This document shows, piece after piece, positions 8,908 to 17,050 of a stretch of 64,000 nt of DNA (position 1 is its first letter; each line of letters starts with the position of its first letter). Source of the stretch: Hyphomicrobiales bacterium (GTDB lineage Bacteria; Pseudomonadota; Alphaproteobacteria; Rhizobiales; Beijerinckiaceae). Below the pieces are notes generated by a model. It was given only the letters and a program-made list of their open reading frames with translations. It had not been told where the DNA came from and ran no database searches. The stretch is from assembly GCA_003963405.1 (NCBI GenBank), contig RXIY01000023.1, positions 1 to 64,000 on the forward strand, in the 5' to 3' direction. A program made the translations under genes and the position numbers.

Positions 8908-9651
8908 CTAACCCGCTCGGGCGTCGACGCCCGTGATCCTTGCGAAGGCGGCGCCGATGCTGTCGGCGTCCGCTTGCGTGGCGATCTCTCTCGCGCGCCC
9001 CGTCGCGAGCACCTTGCCCTGATGCAGGATCACGACCGGGTCGTCGTCCTCGATCTCGTCGATCAGATGCGTCGTCCACAACACGCCGAGCCCCTCGTCG
9101 CGCACGAGGCCGCGCACATGAGCAAGCAGATCGGCGCGCGCCTTGATGTCGAGGCCGACGGTCGGTTCGTCGAGCAGCAGCAGGCGCGGCTTGTGCAGCA
9201 GCGCGCGAGCAATTTCGACGCGGCGCATCTGCCCTCCGGAGAGGGCGCGCGCCTTGTCGTCGGCGCGTTCGGCGAGGCCGGCGCGGGCGAGCGCCTCAAG
9301 GCCGAGACGGCGCGCCTCCAGCGGGCCGATTCCATGCAGCGCCGCGTGATAAATGAGGTTTTGCATGAGGCTCAATTCGAGATCGAGCGTGCGCGCCTGG
9401 AAGACGACGCCGAGACGCCGCAACGCCGCGCCCGGCGCCCGCATGACATCGGCGCCGAGGATGTCGATCTCGCCGCTTCGCGCCGCATAGAGCCGCGTGA
9501 CGAGGGAGAAGAGCGTGCTCTTGCCGGCGCCGTTCAATCCCAGCAGCACGGTGAAACTGCCGGGCGCGACCGTGAAGGACACGTCGTCGAGCGCCTTGCG
9601 CGACCCGTAGGAATGGCTGACGTCTCTGATGTCGAGGGCCGGGACGCTCAT
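8908..9651 (-). CDS. lutE: ABC transporter ATP-binding protein of the lanthanide/PQQ-associated system
   Basis: This 247-residue nucleotide-binding subunit has Walker A GLNGAGKST (about residues 38-46), the signature LSGGQMRR, Walker B LLLLDEPTVGLD, and a switch histidine in TTHL. The pairing with an ABC-2 permease, a YVTN propeller and an unusual periplasmic protein is the arrangement found in PQQ-alcohol-dehydrogenase-linked and lut clusters. It starts 16 bases after the propeller gene and directly abuts the permease gene, so it sits in the middle of one operon. It energises import; the lanthanide substrate is inferred from context. Confidence 0.85.
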   Translation of the reverse strand: MSVPALDIRDVSHSYGSRKALDDVSFTVAPGSFTVLLGLNGAGKSTLFSLVTRLYAARSGEIDILGADVMRAPGAALRRLGVVFQARTLDLELSLMQNLIYHAALHGIGPLEARRLGLEALARAGLAERADDKARALSGGQMRRVEIARALLHKPRLLLLDEPTVGLDIKARADLLAHVRGLVRDEGLGVLWTTHLIDEIEDDDPVVILHQGKVLATGRAREIATQADADSIGAAFARITGVDARAG

Positions 9652-9667
9652 CGCGCCACACCCGCCG

Positions 9668-10633
9668 TCATTGCGGCGCCACCACGACGCCCCAGGGGAA
9701 GGAGCCGACGGGGATCGACTTGACCACCTTAAGACTGGCCACGTCGATCACGGAAATGTCATTGGAGACGCCATTGGCGGTGAGCAGATATTTCTCATCC
9801 GGCGTGAAGGCGAGATGCCAGACGCGCTGGCCGACGAGCAGATATTTCTCGACCTTCTTCGTCTCCGCGTCGATGACGGCGACGCGGTTCGCCGGCCCGA
9901 GCGCCACAAAGGCGCGCTTGCCGTCCTTCGTGATGGAAATGCCGATCGGCTGGATCGCCTCTTTCGACATGGCCGGAATCTCGAAGCTGATTTTCTGCTT
10001 GAGCACGCGTTTCACCGGATCGATCACCGCCACCGTGCCGCCGACTTCGGAGGAGACCCAAAGCTCCGAGCCGTCCTTCTTGAATTCGGCGAAGCGCGGG
10101 CGCCCGTCGACGAGAATATTGGCGACGATCTCCTTCGTCTGCGTGTCGATGAGATGCGCCATATTCGTCGTTTCGGACGTGTTGACGAGCAGCTTGCCGT
10201 CCGGGCTCACCGCCATGCCCTCTGGCTCGACGCCGACCGGAATGTCGCCGATCTGCTCCCTGCGCTTCACGTCGATCAAGGTGACGAGATTGTCGTTCTC
10301 ATTGGAGACGTAGATCGTGTCGCCGCCGGGGCTCAGCGCCAGAAGCTCCGGATCGGGGCCGGATGGCAGCTTGCCGGTGAGTTTCAGGGATTTCGTATCG
10401 AGCACCTGAATGGCGTCGTCGTCGCCGGCGCAAATGTAAAGTTCGGAGCCGTCTTTGTTCAGCTCGATGCCGCGCGGGCGCCGCCCCACTTTCACCGTCG
10501 CCGTCGCTTCGAGCTTGTCGGTGTCGATGACGGTGATGGAGTTGCCTTTTTCGTTGCTGATATAGGCCGTGTAGGCGCCTGCGGGGAGGGGCAGGAGGGA
10601 CGCCAGGAGGACGGCGGCGAAAAGCTTGCTCAT
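9668..10633 (-). CDS. periplasmic YVTN-repeat beta-propeller protein (PQQ/lanthanide-associated)
   Basis: The product is 321 residues with a signal peptide (MSKLFAAVLLASLLPLPAGA) and about seven repeats of the YVTN type (AYISNEKGNSITVIDTDKL, then repeats such as TIYVSNENDNLVTLIDVKR and LLTANGVSNDISVIDVASL). Its family is described as PQQ-dependent-catabolism-associated, and a beta-propeller is also encoded in the M. extorquens lut cluster. The ATG overlaps the stop of the preceding binding-protein gene (ATGA at 10630-10633), so the two are translationally coupled. A periplasmic role in metal or cofactor handling is inferred. Confidence 0.85.
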   Translation of the reverse strand: MSKLFAAVLLASLLPLPAGAYTAYISNEKGNSITVIDTDKLEATATVKVGRRPRGIELNKDGSELYICAGDDDAIQVLDTKSLKLTGKLPSGPDPELLALSPGGDTIYVSNENDNLVTLIDVKRREQIGDIPVGVEPEGMAVSPDGKLLVNTSETTNMAHLIDTQTKEIVANILVDGRPRFAEFKKDGSELWVSSEVGGTVAVIDPVKRVLKQKISFEIPAMSKEAIQPIGISITKDGKRAFVALGPANRVAVIDAETKKVEKYLLVGQRVWHLAFTPDEKYLLTANGVSNDISVIDVASLKVVKSIPVGSFPWGVVVAPQ

Positions 10634-11808
10634 TTCAACCTGCACTTGGTTTCGGGCTGATCGAGGCCCAGCGTATCGAGTTCGCTCACCTGATGCAGAA
10701 AGCCTTCCTGCGGCGAGACGGAGACGGTCATACGGCCGTCGGAGAGAAGGATCGGCTGGCGCAATTGCTGGTTCCACGGGCGCAGCGTCAGCCGCACGCC
10801 CTTGAAGGCCGCGATCGAGAATTCCGGGCTCGCCATGAAAGCGCGCAGCTTTTCCGGGTCGCCGGAATTGGCGCGCGTCGCCGCTTCGCCGATCATGCGC
10901 ATGGCGAGCCAGGCGTTGTTGTCGCGTGCATTCATCAGCCGGCGAAAGGTCGCCATGAAACGGTTCTGCAATTGATGCGCGCCCCATTGCTCATGGGCCG
11001 GGTCCCAGCTCGTCGGATAGAGTCCTGCCGAACCCGCGACCGGGCGCGGGTCCCAAGTGCGATAGGGAAGATAGCCTGCAAAGACCTCGCTCTCGTCGAT
11101 AGCGACGAGCGAATCGTAAGCGGGCGCGTTCTGGGTCAAGACCGGCATCTGGCGCTGCGTCTGCACGGAGCCGGAGTCGCTTCGCCGTCCGCCGCCCGTA
11201 TCCTCGTAAAGGCGTTCCTCGACGATCTTCGCGCCGAACTTCTTGGCGGCGCGGCGGTACGCCTGCGCCAGAAGTTCGTCTTCCGGATGCGAGCCCTTGA
11301 TGAGCAGCCATTTGCGCCATTGCTTCCAGACGAGATATTGCGCGAGCCCGTCCGCCAGCATGGCGCGCGTCGGCGTCACATGGATCACATTGGCGCGGCA
11401 GTCTTCCTCGCGCAGGCGTTCATCCGGCGCCGAGACGTTGAAGAGGAGCGCGCCTTTCGCCCTGGCGCGTTCGCTCGCCGCCAGCAGACGATCCGCATTC
11501 AGATCGGCGATGATGAAACGGGCGCCCTTGTCGACGAGCGCGTCGACAGCTGTTGCGGCATCGGCGCCGGCGTCGAGCTTCTCATCGATCGCTTCATAAG
11601 ACTGATTGGTGAATTTGCCGGTCGTATTATTGTCCGCCGCGCCGAGCAGGGCGCCGGCGAGCGTGTCGTCTGCGGCGGGAATGTCGAGGATCGAGAGCGT
11701 CTCGCGGGAGTGCTCCTGCCGCAGCACGCCGACCTTGATCGCGAGCGCATCCGCCGCGGCGGGCGCGGCGGCCAGCATTATAAGGAAAGCGGCGGCGAGG
11801 CTTTTCAT
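10630..11808 (-). CDS. lutA: periplasmic ABC substrate-binding protein of the lanthanide/PQQ-associated system
   Basis: This 392-residue exported protein has a signal peptide (MKSLAAAFLIMLAAAPAAADA) and a two-lobed periplasmic-binding fold resembling branched-chain amino-acid receptors (IKVGVLRQEHS; LLFNVSAPDERLREEDC; RKWLLIKGSHPED). It matches the binding protein of the PQQ-dependent alcohol dehydrogenase ABC family. In M. extorquens the equivalent LutA is needed for lanthanide uptake. A strong AGGAGG precedes the ATG. An 11-bp hairpin separates it from lanM upstream, and it overlaps the propeller gene downstream by 4 bases. The ligand itself is not evident from sequence. Confidence 0.82.
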   Translation of the reverse strand: MKSLAAAFLIMLAAAPAAADALAIKVGVLRQEHSRETLSILDIPAADDTLAGALLGAADNNTTGKFTNQSYEAIDEKLDAGADAATAVDALVDKGARFIIADLNADRLLAASERARAKGALLFNVSAPDERLREEDCRANVIHVTPTRAMLADGLAQYLVWKQWRKWLLIKGSHPEDELLAQAYRRAAKKFGAKIVEERLYEDTGGGRRSDSGSVQTQRQMPVLTQNAPAYDSLVAIDESEVFAGYLPYRTWDPRPVAGSAGLYPTSWDPAHEQWGAHQLQNRFMATFRRLMNARDNNAWLAMRMIGEAATRANSGDPEKLRAFMASPEFSIAAFKGVRLTLRPWNQQLRQPILLSDGRMTVSVSPQEGFLHQVSELDTLGLDQPETKCRLK

Positions 11809-11828
11809 GCCTCCTAAATGGCCGCTTT

Positions 11829-11862
11829 GGCGCGCGGGATCAAGTCGCCTCTCCCGCGCGCC
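11829..11862 (-). repeat. intercistronic hairpin between lanM and the transporter genes
   Basis: Perfect 11-bp GC-rich arms (11829-11839 and 11852-11862) enclose a 12-base loop in the 66-base gap between lanM and the binding-protein gene. No T run follows on the transcribed strand. It therefore looks more like an mRNA-stability or attenuation element than a full terminator, and could allow lanM to be expressed more strongly than the transporter. Confidence 0.65.
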
Positions 11863-11874
11863 CGAGCCCAGGGA

Positions 11875-12291
11875 TCAATGCGTGACGCGCAGCAGCTCCT
11901 TGCCGGGCTTGGAGGCAAGCTCCTTCTCGTCCAGCGTGCCGTCATTGTCCGGGTCGGCGTCCTTGAACAGCGCCGAGACGGCGGAGAGGAACTCGTCCTT
12001 GGTCAACGTGCCGTCATTGTCCGGATCGGCCGCGGCGAAGGCTTTCTTGGTCAGGCGGCCCTGAATCTCCTTCTTGTCCAGCGTGCCGTCATTGTCCTTC
12101 TCGAGCTTGCCGAACAGCTCTTCGGCGGGCTTGGTGATCTCGTTCAAATCCACGGTCGAGTCATTGTCCGTGTCGAGCTTCGCGACCGGCGACGCCTTGG
12201 CCGCCTTTTTGGCCAGGGCGGGCGAGACCGGCGCCGCGACGAGGCCGGCAAGCGCAAGCGCGCCCGCGAGAACAAATTTGTTGGCTTTCAT
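11875..12291 (-). CDS. lanM: lanmodulin-like lanthanide-binding EF-hand protein
   Basis: The product is 138 residues with a signal peptide ending in SPALA (about residue 27), so it is periplasmic. Four EF-hand loops lie at residues 40-51 (DTDNDSTVDLNE), 64-75 (EKDNDGTLDKKE), 89-100 (DPDNDGTLTKDE) and 113-124 (DPDNDGTLDEKE). Loops within each pair are only 12 residues apart, the spacing that distinguishes lanmodulin from calmodulin-like proteins, which have about 24. Pro at loop position 2 is present in EF3 and EF4 but not EF1 and EF2. GGAGCTGACA before the ATG is the ribosome site. Position beside a TonB receptor and an ABC importer matches the lut-lanM cluster. A calcium-binding role remains possible. 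Confidence 0.85.
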   Translation of the reverse strand: MKANKFVLAGALALAGLVAAPVSPALAKKAAKASPVAKLDTDNDSTVDLNEITKPAEELFGKLEKDNDGTLDKKEIQGRLTKKAFAAADPDNDGTLTKDEFLSAVSALFKDADPDNDGTLDEKELASKPGKELLRVTH

Positions 12292-12368
12292 TGTCAGCTC
12301 CACGTTCAGGAAGAACTCCCGAGATATATTGGAGCCGCTCCCGGTCCGCCAGTAGCGCGTCACGCGCC
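12292..12368 (-). promoter_or_regulatory. putative lanM promoter and operator region
   Basis: Between the receptor terminator and the lanM start, the minus strand carries a TATATC -10-like element (near 12324-12329). Directly upstream of it lies the 11-base palindrome GGAGCCGCTCC (12331-12341). Because a terminator closes the upstream gene, lanM must have its own promoter here. The palindrome position would suit an operator. No clear -35 is visible. Confidence 0.35.
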
Positions 12369-12394
12369 AAAAAAGAGCGGCCCCGAAGGGCCGC
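12369..12394 (-). terminator. Rho-independent terminator after the TonB-dependent receptor
   Basis: On the minus strand a perfect 7-bp stem GCGGCCC/GGGCCGC with a TTCG tetraloop (12377-12394) is followed by TCTTTTTT (to 12369). It lies 14 bases after the receptor stop and separates receptor transcription from lanM. Confidence 0.92.
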
Positions 12395-12407
12395 AAATCT
12401 GTCGGGG

Positions 12408-14828
12408 TCAGTAGGTGAATTTCACGCCGCCATAGATGCCGGTCGGCGGCCCGAGCGAGACCATGCGCGGATTTGTGTAGGTCAGGAAGGCGATGTCATT
12501 CGTGTCGAACCAGGAGCCGAAGGTTCTCGCGCGCGTGTTGGTCACATTCTCGAACAGGCCGTAGACCTGAAGGTTCGGCGTGATCTGATAGGAGGTGCGC
12601 AGGTTCAGCATGGCGTAGGACGGAAGCCGCGCGCCGATGTTGATCTCGTCGCCCCGGATATAGGACCCCGCAGTGTATTGGAAGTCGGCGCCCACCTTCC
12701 ACTGCGTCGTGACCGCGTAATCCGCGCCCGCCTTGAAGCGATGCGGCGCGACCGAGGAGAGATTGGCGCCGGGCGTCACCATGATCGAGCCATTGCCGTA
12801 AAGCTGCGCGAGCGGATTGTCGGGCGCGCCCAGCAGAATTGTCGAACGGAAGGTTGCGATCGTCATCGTATAGTTGACATAGGCCGAGAGACTCTCGTCC
12901 GCATAGCGCAGCGCCACTTCCACGCCCTCGCGCCGCGTCGAACCTGCGTTTGTGAAATAGCCGCGTCCGTTGATCGAACTGGGCACGGCAAGAATGTCGT
13001 TGAAGTTGTTGGTGCGGAAGACGCCGCCGCTCCACGTCACCACGCCGGGAAAATAGTCGCCCGCCGCCGGGAGGACCTTGGGGATTTCCACCGTGCCGCG
13101 CATGCCGAATTCCGTCGTGTTCGACTCGACCTGCTTGAGCGGCGGATCGGCGACAAGGAAGGTGTCGAGCAAACAGGGGCGCGCGGGGTCGGCGCAGCCG
13201 AGCTCGAGCGGCGTCGGCGCACGATTCGCCTCAGAGTAGCTGGCGTAGGCAAAGGTGTTCGGCAACACTTCATAGGTCGCGCCGGCCATAGGATTGATGC
13301 GCGTATAGACGCCCGCGCCGTTGAGCGCCGTGCCGCGCAGATCGTATAGGCTGATCCCCGCGCGATTGAACCGCGCGCCTGCGGTAATTTTCAGCCGGTC
13401 GGTGACGTCCAGCGTGTCGAGCGCATAGACGCCGAGATAGGAGTTGCCCGCAGTGACCTTTACGGGCGAGATGTCGCTCGCCGGCTCATCGACGAAATAG
13501 TTGATCCCCTGTACGGCGAGGGTCGGCGGAATAATTCCCAGCTCCTGGATGGCGCTGAAGGATGTCCAGCCCTGATCGAGGCTGGCGCCGAAGGTGATCT
13601 TGTTGTGGAAGCCGAAGTAAACGTCGTCGTTCGTCGCCTGCACGGTCCCGCCGATGGTGCGCGAGCGCGTCCAGGTGCGGTCGACGGCGCCGAGTTGAAC
13701 CTGTCCGTCGAAGAAATTCGGGATGGAGGTTGGATCGCCGTTGCTGTTTTCGCAGATGGCTTCGCCCGGCTCACACTCGAACTCGGTCGTATTGCCGTCG
13801 ACGCGGGCCTGGTCGAAAGCGCGGTAATGCACGTCGCCGAAGAGTTTCCAGCTCGGGCTCGCCTGCACATTGCCGTTGACGTCGAACATCGACAGCGTGT
13901 TCTTCTGCGACTGGGGCGTGGTGTACACAGCCCAGGGATTGCGCGTCACGTCTTCGACCGGTGCGGGGCCGGTGCCGTTGATCTTGTTGCCCGCGAGGGT
14001 CACATTGGCGTGGATCTCGGCTTGGTCGCCGCGGTAGCCGATGTCGCCGTAAAGGCGCTTGATGTGGCCGCCGGAGAAGTAGCGGTAACCATTGTCGCCC
14101 AGCGCCTCCAGCGCGAGATAGGCCGCGTAGGGGCCGGACTGCACGCCGAACTGGCCATAGCCCTGCCGTCGCCCCCGGCTGCCGCCGCGCCCGTCGATCT
14201 CGAGGCCCTGATAAGTGAAGCCGTTCTTCATATCGAGGACGACGGCGCCGCCGATGGCGTTCAGGCCGAAAAGCGGATTGCCGGTGACGATCGTCGAGCG
14301 GTCGATGGCGATGTTGGGGATCATGTCCCAATAGACATTGTCGCCCCAGGCTTCGTTGATGCGAATGCCGTTCTGATAGACGGCGAGGCCCTGCGGGGTG
14401 CCGGCGACCGGCGAGGCCAAGAAGCCGCGAAAATCGACTTGCGGCTGCAAAGGATTGCCGGTGACGTCGTTGACGCTCACGCCGGGGGATTGGCGAAGCA
14501 GATTGTCGACGAGCTCGAAGCCGCGCGTGTTCTGCAACTGTTTGGACGAGAGCGTGTAGGTCGCCGCCGGAACCGCATATTGAATGACGACCGGAGAGAC
14601 TTGCCCCGCGCCGGCGCCGGCGCCGGGCGCGGCGGGCTGGGCCGCGGGCGCAGCCGCAGCGGCGACGGGCCGGCTCGGACCCTGGGCGGCGGAGGGGCGC
14701 GCGGGACGCGGCGCCGTGGAGCGCAGGGGCGCGCCGCCGACTTCGATGGTCGGGAGGGTCTGCTGTGCAAGGGCGGTCGATGAGAGGAGCGCAGCGCCGA
14801 GAGTGGTCAGAGATCGAAGTTTAGCCAT
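12408..14828 (-). CDS. lutH: TonB-dependent outer-membrane receptor, probable lanthanide (lanthanophore) uptake
   Basis: The product is about 806 residues from the ATG at 14828, which begins a good signal peptide (MAKLRSLTTLGAALLSSTALAQ); ATGs at 14858 and 14888 are alternatives. A Pro/Ala-rich stretch of about 60 residues follows. Next comes the plug domain (LVDNLLRQSPGVSVNDVTGNP; GLAVYQNGIRINEAWGD; NPLFGLNAIGGAVVLDMKNG), then a 22-strand-type barrel ending in GIYGGVKFTY with an aromatic terminus. Such receptors move scarce metals or chelates across the outer membrane using TonB energy. Its place beside lanM and the ABC genes equates it with LutH of M. extorquens. Another ligand is possible. 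Confidence 0.85.
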   Translation of the reverse strand: MAKLRSLTTLGAALLSSTALAQQTLPTIEVGGAPLRSTAPRPARPSAAQGPSRPVAAAAAPAAQPAAPGAGAGAGQVSPVVIQYAVPAATYTLSSKQLQNTRGFELVDNLLRQSPGVSVNDVTGNPLQPQVDFRGFLASPVAGTPQGLAVYQNGIRINEAWGDNVYWDMIPNIAIDRSTIVTGNPLFGLNAIGGAVVLDMKNGFTYQGLEIDGRGGSRGRRQGYGQFGVQSGPYAAYLALEALGDNGYRYFSGGHIKRLYGDIGYRGDQAEIHANVTLAGNKINGTGPAPVEDVTRNPWAVYTTPQSQKNTLSMFDVNGNVQASPSWKLFGDVHYRAFDQARVDGNTTEFECEPGEAICENSNGDPTSIPNFFDGQVQLGAVDRTWTRSRTIGGTVQATNDDVYFGFHNKITFGASLDQGWTSFSAIQELGIIPPTLAVQGINYFVDEPASDISPVKVTAGNSYLGVYALDTLDVTDRLKITAGARFNRAGISLYDLRGTALNGAGVYTRINPMAGATYEVLPNTFAYASYSEANRAPTPLELGCADPARPCLLDTFLVADPPLKQVESNTTEFGMRGTVEIPKVLPAAGDYFPGVVTWSGGVFRTNNFNDILAVPSSINGRGYFTNAGSTRREGVEVALRYADESLSAYVNYTMTIATFRSTILLGAPDNPLAQLYGNGSIMVTPGANLSSVAPHRFKAGADYAVTTQWKVGADFQYTAGSYIRGDEINIGARLPSYAMLNLRTSYQITPNLQVYGLFENVTNTRARTFGSWFDTNDIAFLTYTNPRMVSLGPPTGIYGGVKFTY

Positions 14829-14980
14829 TGTGCCGGGGGCCACGAGTTGGATTTCCATGCTCCCGCTTATAGCGTTTCGCGCCCTCATCGTATCAACGGG
14901 AGAGGCTGCGCCCGCCAATATTCCCGGCCTGTGGCCTATTGGCTACAGTTCTGAAAAATAACGGTTTTATCGGGATCGTG

Positions 14981-16321
14981 TCATGACGGGTCCGGGAATT
15001 TTTCCCGAATTCGAGACGGTTTTGACCCAGATCGCCGCAGCTCCGCGGAAAGCTTCGCGCCGCCTCCGGGAGCATTCGTCAAGGTCAGCCTCCCGCCGAG
15101 CGCGGCGACGCGTTCGCTCATGCCTCTGAGCCCCAATCCGCCGCCCCCGCCCGCTGAAAATCCGGCGCCGTCGTCCTCGACCTCGATGCGCAGCGTTTCC
15201 TGTTCCCGAGAGACGCTCAGGCGGATTCGGCGCGCGCCGGAATGGCGGAAGGCGTTGGTCAGCCCCTCCTGCGCCACGCGATAGGCGGTGAGCGCCGTGG
15301 TTTCGTCGATCGGCCCGCGCGCGCCGTCGAGGGCGAGATCGATCGTCACGCCGGCCCGCGTCTCCCGCCAGCCGCGCGCGAGCGCCTCGAGCGCGTCGGC
15401 GAGGCCCATTTCGGAGAGCGCCGCCGGGCGCAGCCGGCCCAGAATGCGGCGGTTCACCTGCTGCAGCGCCGCGATCTGCGCGTCGATCTTCGTGCAGTCT
15501 TCAACGAGGACTTCGGGATCGGCGCCGCTACGGGCCTTGCGCGCCAACGCCCCGACGCCAGCGCGAATGGCGAAGAGGAAGGGGCCGATTTCGTCGTGAA
15601 GATCGCGCGCAATGTCGCGTCGCTCTTCGTCCTGCACATGAATCATGCGGCGCACCAGGCGCCGGTTTTCATCGTCCAGCCGTCGCAGCGTTGCAGCGAG
15701 CGCGTTGATCCGCTCTGCGATCAGGATGAATTCCGGCGGCCCATCGGCGCCCGCGCGCACGTCGTAGTCGCCTTGCTCCAGCCGCCGCAGCGCGTCCGAG
15801 AGCGCGCCGATGGGGCTCAATGTGCGGGAAACGGCGTAGGAGACGAGCGCGAAGGCGACGCCCGCGACGCCGGCCGCGCCGATCGCGAGCCAGACGATCT
15901 CCTCCCAAATCTCTGCGATTTCATCGGCCGGATTGGCGGCGATCTCCACGGCGCCGAGCGGCGTCGCGATTCGCGCGGGCGGCGGAGGGCGAAACACGAG
16001 CGCGCTGAACCAGTCGGGCGCGGGAGTCTTCGATTTCGGCGGCGGCTCGGCCTCGGCTTCGACGCCGACCCGCACGTGTCGCAGCCGCCGCACATCCTGG
16101 AGAAGGTCGTCGAGTTCGGCCTTGGGGTTCGCCGCGCCGCTCAGGCGGGGCAGAGTGGCCTCGACCAGATCGCGCGCGAGCCGCGTCGCGCCTTCGGCCT
16201 CTGCGCTGACGCGCGCGCCGGCGTGGAGAATCAGGAGCCCGACGCCAAAGGCCAGGCCGCAGACGATCACGCCGCCGAGCAGGAGAGACAGCCGCGCGCG
16301 CAAGGACAGACTTTGCAGCAT
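14981..16321 (-). CDS. membrane sensor histidine kinase, NarL/UhpB type
   Basis: The protein has 446 residues from the ATG at 16321 (MLQSLSLRARLSLLLGG). Two transmembrane segments (about 10-32 and 155-178) bracket a periplasmic sensor region of about 120 residues. A HAMP segment follows, then the HisKA_3 dimerisation domain with phospho-acceptor His in DEERRDIARDLHDEIG, and a HATPase with DDGAGF and GGGLGLRGMSERV. It is divergent from the response regulator at 16400 with 78 bases between. It lies upstream of the receptor gene on the same strand, so control of lanthanide or PQQ genes is a reasonable inference. The signal is unknown. Confidence 0.88.
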   Translation of the reverse strand: MLQSLSLRARLSLLLGGVIVCGLAFGVGLLILHAGARVSAEAEGATRLARDLVEATLPRLSGAANPKAELDDLLQDVRRLRHVRVGVEAEAEPPPKSKTPAPDWFSALVFRPPPPARIATPLGAVEIAANPADEIAEIWEEIVWLAIGAAGVAGVAFALVSYAVSRTLSPIGALSDALRRLEQGDYDVRAGADGPPEFILIAERINALAATLRRLDDENRRLVRRMIHVQDEERRDIARDLHDEIGPFLFAIRAGVGALARKARSGADPEVLVEDCTKIDAQIAALQQVNRRILGRLRPAALSEMGLADALEALARGWRETRAGVTIDLALDGARGPIDETTALTAYRVAQEGLTNAFRHSGARRIRLSVSREQETLRIEVEDDGAGFSAGGGGGLGLRGMSERVAALGGRLTLTNAPGGGAKLSAELRRSGSKPSRIREKFPDPS

Positions 16322-16399
16322 CGCCGCTTTCCTTATCCGTTGGCTGCAGACTTTACGAAGGCGGCGCCCGCGGTCAATCTTCAGGCGCGAGGAGGAAAG

Positions 16400-17017
16400 A
16401 TGCGGGTTCTTATCGTTGACGACCATCCGATCATTGTCGCGGGCTGCGCCGCCATGCTCGCGGGGGAGGGCGACATCGACGTCGTCGACGCGCGCGACGC
16501 GGAGACGGGTCTCGCCGCTTTCCTCGCGCACAGGCCGGATGTGACGGTCGTCGACATCGCCATGCCGGGCGTGTCGGGTCTCGAGCTGACGCGCCGTATC
16601 CTGCAGGAGGACCCCGCGGCGCGCATCGTCGTCTTCAGCATGAACGACGATCCGATCTTCGCCGCGCGCGCCATCGACGCCGGCGCGAAAGCCTATGTCA
16701 CCAAGAACGACGATCCCTATCTGCTGGTCACGGCGGTGCGCGAGGTCGCGGCGGGCGGCGTGTTTCTGATGCCGAAGATCGCCAATCAACTCGCCTTCGA
16801 GAAAGGCGGCGGCGCGGGTCCGCTCGCGGCCCTCACGGCGCGGGAGCTCGAGATCCTGCGCATGCTGGGCGCGGGACTGGGCATGAATGAAATCGCCGAG
16901 GCGACGCAGGTCTCCTACAAGACCATCGCCAATAGCTGCTCGATCATGAAGCGCAAGCTCGGCGCCCGTACGCCCATGGAGCTGATGAAGATCGCGCTGG
17001 AGCAGAAGCTGGCGTGA
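16400..17017 (+). CDS. LuxR/NarL-family response regulator
   Basis: The product is 205 residues. The receiver domain has acidic D7-D8, phospho-acceptor D52 in VVDIAMPG, and the conserved Lys in AYVTKND. A C-terminal LuxR-type helix-turn-helix follows (LTARELEILRMLGAGLGMNEIAEATQVSYKTIAN). A strong ribosome site GGAGGA (16391-16396) fixes the ATG at 16400, although the frame is open much further upstream. It is the obvious partner of the divergent histidine kinase. Targets are unknown, and neighbouring lanthanide, pqqA or peroxidase genes are candidates. Confidence 0.92.
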   Translation: MRVLIVDDHPIIVAGCAAMLAGEGDIDVVDARDAETGLAAFLAHRPDVTVVDIAMPGVSGLELTRRILQEDPAARIVVFSMNDDPIFAARAIDAGAKAYVTKNDDPYLLVTAVREVAAGGVFLMPKIANQLAFEKGGGAGPLAALTARELEILRMLGAGLGMNEIAEATQVSYKTIANSCSIMKRKLGARTPMELMKIALEQKLA

Positions 17018-17050
17018 TCCAGCGCCTGCTCCCTCGCGTCAGAGAGGGTC

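Noticed and set aside
8061-11808. Reading the ABC genes only as an alcohol transporter for PQQ-dependent alcohol dehydrogenase
   Set aside because: That family label is by association. The adjacent lanmodulin-like gene and TonB receptor favour lanthanide import, although an alcohol-linked role is not excluded.
11890-12180. Short spaced repeats that could suggest a CRISPR array
   Set aside because: The repeats encode the DNDGT cores of EF-hands in an intact gene with a signal peptide, and the spacing follows the protein fold.
15242-16399. Upstream extension of the response-regulator frame to 591 codons
   Set aside because: It runs antisense to the histidine kinase. The ribosome site and receiver-domain start place the true start at 16400.
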